From: a virus
IMG/VR virus record: IMGVR_UViG_3300025641_000021
Span: 1 to 38,935 of that record
Direction: 5' to 3' (one strand)
Length of the DNA stretch: 38,935 nucleotides
The number at the start of each line of letters is the position of its first letter. Within the stretch, counting starts at the first letter, position 1. The position numbers were made by a program, and so were the translations under genes. The notes below the pieces were generated by a model. That model was given only the letters and a program-made list of their open reading frames with translations, was not told where the DNA came from and made no database searches. Of this stretch, positions 37,108 to 38,935 are shown in pieces.

Positions 37108-38415
37108 ATGCAAAAATTAAATATAGATTCTTCAAGGGAATCAATTTTGAATGCGGCACTCATGGGTGTTGAATTTGAATTCTATTCTAATATCGATCTA
37201 GAAGCTACCAAAAAATCTTTGGCTCAGCTTCTAGATCGTAAGATTAGGTTGGAAGACAAAGCTCATTCTGATTTCCAACCATCTGCTGAAGAATTTAAAA
37301 TAGAACCAGATATGTCGGGTGGAAAAGGTCTAATGGAACTAGTTACAGGACCTATTCCGTATAGAAATGCTAGAATAGTTGTAAACAAAGTTTTAGATTG
37401 GATATCTAAAAACGGATACACTAACGATAGAGCATCAATTCATGTTAATTTATCATTCGATAAAAAATTCTTAGAAGATAAAGATCTTATTTCTAGAATG
37501 AACGTTCTTAAGTTTATTTTAGAATTTGATGAAAAACAAGTTTATAAATTCTTTCCTGATAGAGAAAATTCTGCATACGCAAAGAGTGTCAAATGGGTAA
37601 TGCCAAAATGGGAAGCATTTCATTTTGACGCAAATCAAATTGCATCTAATAATTTTAAATTTGCCGATACTAAATACTATGGAATAAACTTTTCAAAGAA
37701 GGAAAAGAATTATTTAGAATTCAGATACTTAGGAGGTCAAGATTATGAAAAGAAAGTTGATAATATACTTTATTTAACTGAGAGTTTTTTAATGCAAATG
37801 TGGCATTCTTGTAATGATCCTAGATTTACAGCTGAAAATAAAATAGAACTTCAGAGAATTTTAAATAAAAATAAACCTATTTCAGAGGCACTTAAAAATT
37901 ATACTAATGTCAATAAACATTGGCCTAATATAGAAATACTAGTAGATTTACAAAGTAATCCTACTATTATTAATGTACACTGGGAAAGATTTAAACACAG
38001 AGTTGTTGATTTATTGGTCAATGGTTCTATGGAAGCAGGAATTATAAACTACGATTCAGATTATGGTGCGGTTCAGGTGAAAGATGGAAAGTTTCCAACT
38101 GTTTATTTACTAGAAAATTTTGAATTCATAGACTGTGAATTAACAGGTAATATAACCAACTGTAGTTTTTATAATTGTGAAGTTAGCGGTTCGGCTATTA
38201 TGATGTGCAGTCTATACAAAGGTACTAAAATAAAGGAGTCTAAAGTAGAGTCATGTTATACACATGGAAGTTGTGAATTAACCAACTGTTATGTTGCCGG
38301 AAGAGACACTATGTTTAAAGGTAAAATGATAGGTGGAATATTTAGAGAGGGCTTTAGAAGTAAAGACGCTAGATTTGAAGAAACTGAAATAGTAGTAAGT
38401 AAAAAAATAAACTAA
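37108..38415 (+). CDS. Amidoligase-like enzyme with C-terminal beta-helix-type repeats
   Basis: 435 residues. Residues 15-220 fit the amidoligase family (COOH-NH2 ligases of the glutamine-synthetase/GCS fold): MGVEFEFYSN at 19-28 for metal binding, SGGKGLMELVTGPIPY, and a late DRASIHVNLSF motif. Family knowledge: these form amide bonds, often in peptide or cell-wall-like modification, and phage members are known. Residues 330-430 carry repeats spaced by about 6-8 residues (FIDCELTGNITNCSFYNCEV, then SAIMMCSLYKGTKI), like a right-handed beta-helix or pentapeptide-type solenoid, Cys-rich. Such a fusion could anchor the enzyme in a virion. It is close to the S1 gene and ahead of another structural gene. 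Confidence 0.7.
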   Translation: MQKLNIDSSRESILNAALMGVEFEFYSNIDLEATKKSLAQLLDRKIRLEDKAHSDFQPSAEEFKIEPDMSGGKGLMELVTGPIPYRNARIVVNKVLDWISKNGYTNDRASIHVNLSFDKKFLEDKDLISRMNVLKFILEFDEKQVYKFFPDRENSAYAKSVKWVMPKWEAFHFDANQIASNNFKFADTKYYGINFSKKEKNYLEFRYLGGQDYEKKVDNILYLTESFLMQMWHSCNDPRFTAENKIELQRILNKNKPISEALKNYTNVNKHWPNIEILVDLQSNPTIINVHWERFKHRVVDLLVNGSMEAGIINYDSDYGAVQVKDGKFPTVYLLENFEFIDCELTGNITNCSFYNCEVSGSAIMMCSLYKGTKIKESKVESCYTHGSCELTNCYVAGRDTMFKGKMIGGIFREGFRSKDARFEETEIVVSKKIN

Positions 38416-38419
38416 TATA

Positions 38420-38935
38420 ATGAGTGAAATTAGAAGCGGGTCTAATAACGACTTGACAACCGGAAGACAATTTGATGCAAACTGTTTGAACGCATTTCTA
38501 GATGAATTAGGTGACGATATCACAGGAGCATGTATGGTTCCTATTAATTTACCACAAAAAGAAATTATCAATATAATTAAGAGAGCTAAAAAATGGTTTT
38601 ATAAAAAATATGAGTATTCTGTAAAAGAGAATTTATACCATATTCCAAATAACGTATTTAGTAGTGATTATTTTAAATCTCATAGAACTCTTAATTTACC
38701 AGGACCAAGTTTAGATGGTGGAGGCGGAGTATTTTCTGTTTATGGATTGTATGACCTAATGTCTGGTTTCCATGGTCAAGGAGGTGGATTAGATCTTAGA
38801 TTCCAGTCTGGTGGTGACTTCTCAATGGAGAGAATGTTGTTTAGAGGTATGTATGAAGGTTCTGGAATGGCTGAGGCTGCAGAAGAATTACAATACTATG
38901 TATTGAATGCTTCAATGGCAGACCTGTCTAGACAG
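38420..38935 (+). CDS. Virion structural protein, 3' partial
   Basis: An open frame of 172 codons from ATG 38420 to the window edge with no stop, so the protein is truncated here. Residues about 40-75 (MVPINLPQKEIINIIKRAKKWFYKKYEYS) suggest a helix next to an N-terminal beta segment, followed by Gly-rich turns (PGPSLDGGGGVF, GQGGGLDLRFQSGGDF). The style is that of a tail or baseplate protein, but there is no family recognised. It follows the amidoligase gene by 4 nt. Confidence 0.6.
   Translation, partial: MSEIRSGSNNDLTTGRQFDANCLNAFLDELGDDITGACMVPINLPQKEIINIIKRAKKWFYKKYEYSVKENLYHIPNNVFSSDYFKSHRTLNLPGPSLDGGGGVFSVYGLYDLMSGFHGQGGGLDLRFQSGGDFSMERMLFRGMYEGSGMAEAAEELQYYVLNASMADLSRQ

Noticed and set aside
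1-38935. tRNA genes, CRISPR arrays, insertion sequences, integrase or attachment sites
   Set aside because: I saw no cloverleaf with a TTCRANNC arm, no spaced direct repeats, no transposase or integrase motifs; a covariance search was not possible.
1-38935. Collagen-like substrate for the PLOD-like enzyme
   Set aside because: No run of Gly-X-Y repeats was found in any protein in this window.

Overview
The window is a gene-dense, AT-rich, single-strand-coded segment of a large T4-like (contractile-tailed) phage genome. All supportable genes read on the + strand, most are short, and they are packed with 1-20 nt gaps or ATGA/TAATG overlaps. The phage calls rest on a gp5-like OB-fold spike, a gp27-like baseplate hub, a LysM-like baseplate protein, PhoH, a T4-type RNA ligase and split PNKP, dCMP deaminase, UV endonuclease, and exact T4-type late promoter boxes (TATAAATA). 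A Bacteroidota (probably marine flavobacterial) host is inferred. Almost no start codon has a Shine-Dalgarno sequence (leaders are A/T-only), and a phage bS21 ribosomal protein resembles the Bacteroidota form, including the tyrosine in the QKAxY segment. The host is an inference, not a reading.

Layout. (1) 1-3.7 kb: a 5'-truncated PLOD-like glycosyltransferase/lysyl-hydroxylase fusion, a HAD phosphatase, an ATP-grasp ligase and a DEDDy exonuclease. (2) 3.8-9 kb: host-takeover and housekeeping genes: Hsp20, DnaJ, bS21, PhoH, RNase HII, small membrane proteins, and three paralogues of a short YFE/YEKC family. (3) 9-16 kb: nucleotide and nucleic-acid repair: 5'(3')-deoxyribonucleotidase, T4 Rnl1-like RNA ligase, polynucleotide kinase and 3'-phosphatase as separate genes, and UVDE, with many small unknowns. 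Four near-identical promoter-like modules punctuate 4.2-12.7 kb. (4) 16.0-21.3 kb, bounded by two terminators: a late-type block of an HExxH zincin, a GNAT acetyltransferase, a Lys-rich protein, a GT25-type glycosyltransferase, a vanadium haloperoxidase, a very acidic Cys-containing protein and a 141-aa unknown. (5) 21.4-24.5 kb: dCMP deaminase, an Fe-S XPD/DinG-like helicase and a lipoprotein. (6) 24.5-38.9 kb: virion genes (tail/baseplate), interrupted by a four-S1-domain bS1-like protein and an amidoligase fused to a beta-helix-like tail. The last gene runs off the window.

The most interesting signal is a recurring N-terminal tag, roughly M-(K/R)-x-I-K-x-(Y/F)-E-x-F-(I/V/L)-x-E, on five otherwise unrelated proteins plus a sixth, imperfect case. 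It closely resembles the T4 capsid-targeting sequence of internal proteins (MKTYQEFIAE, cut by the gp21 protease after IxE). I infer that this phage packages enzymes in its head (ATP-grasp ligase, zinc protease, acetyltransferase, Lys-rich protein and others) and delivers them with the DNA. Also notable are the vanadium haloperoxidase, the PLOD-like fusion, the two ribosomal-protein homologues (bS21 and bS1-like), and a T4-style hairpin over the RNase HII start codon with a late-like promoter box in its loop.
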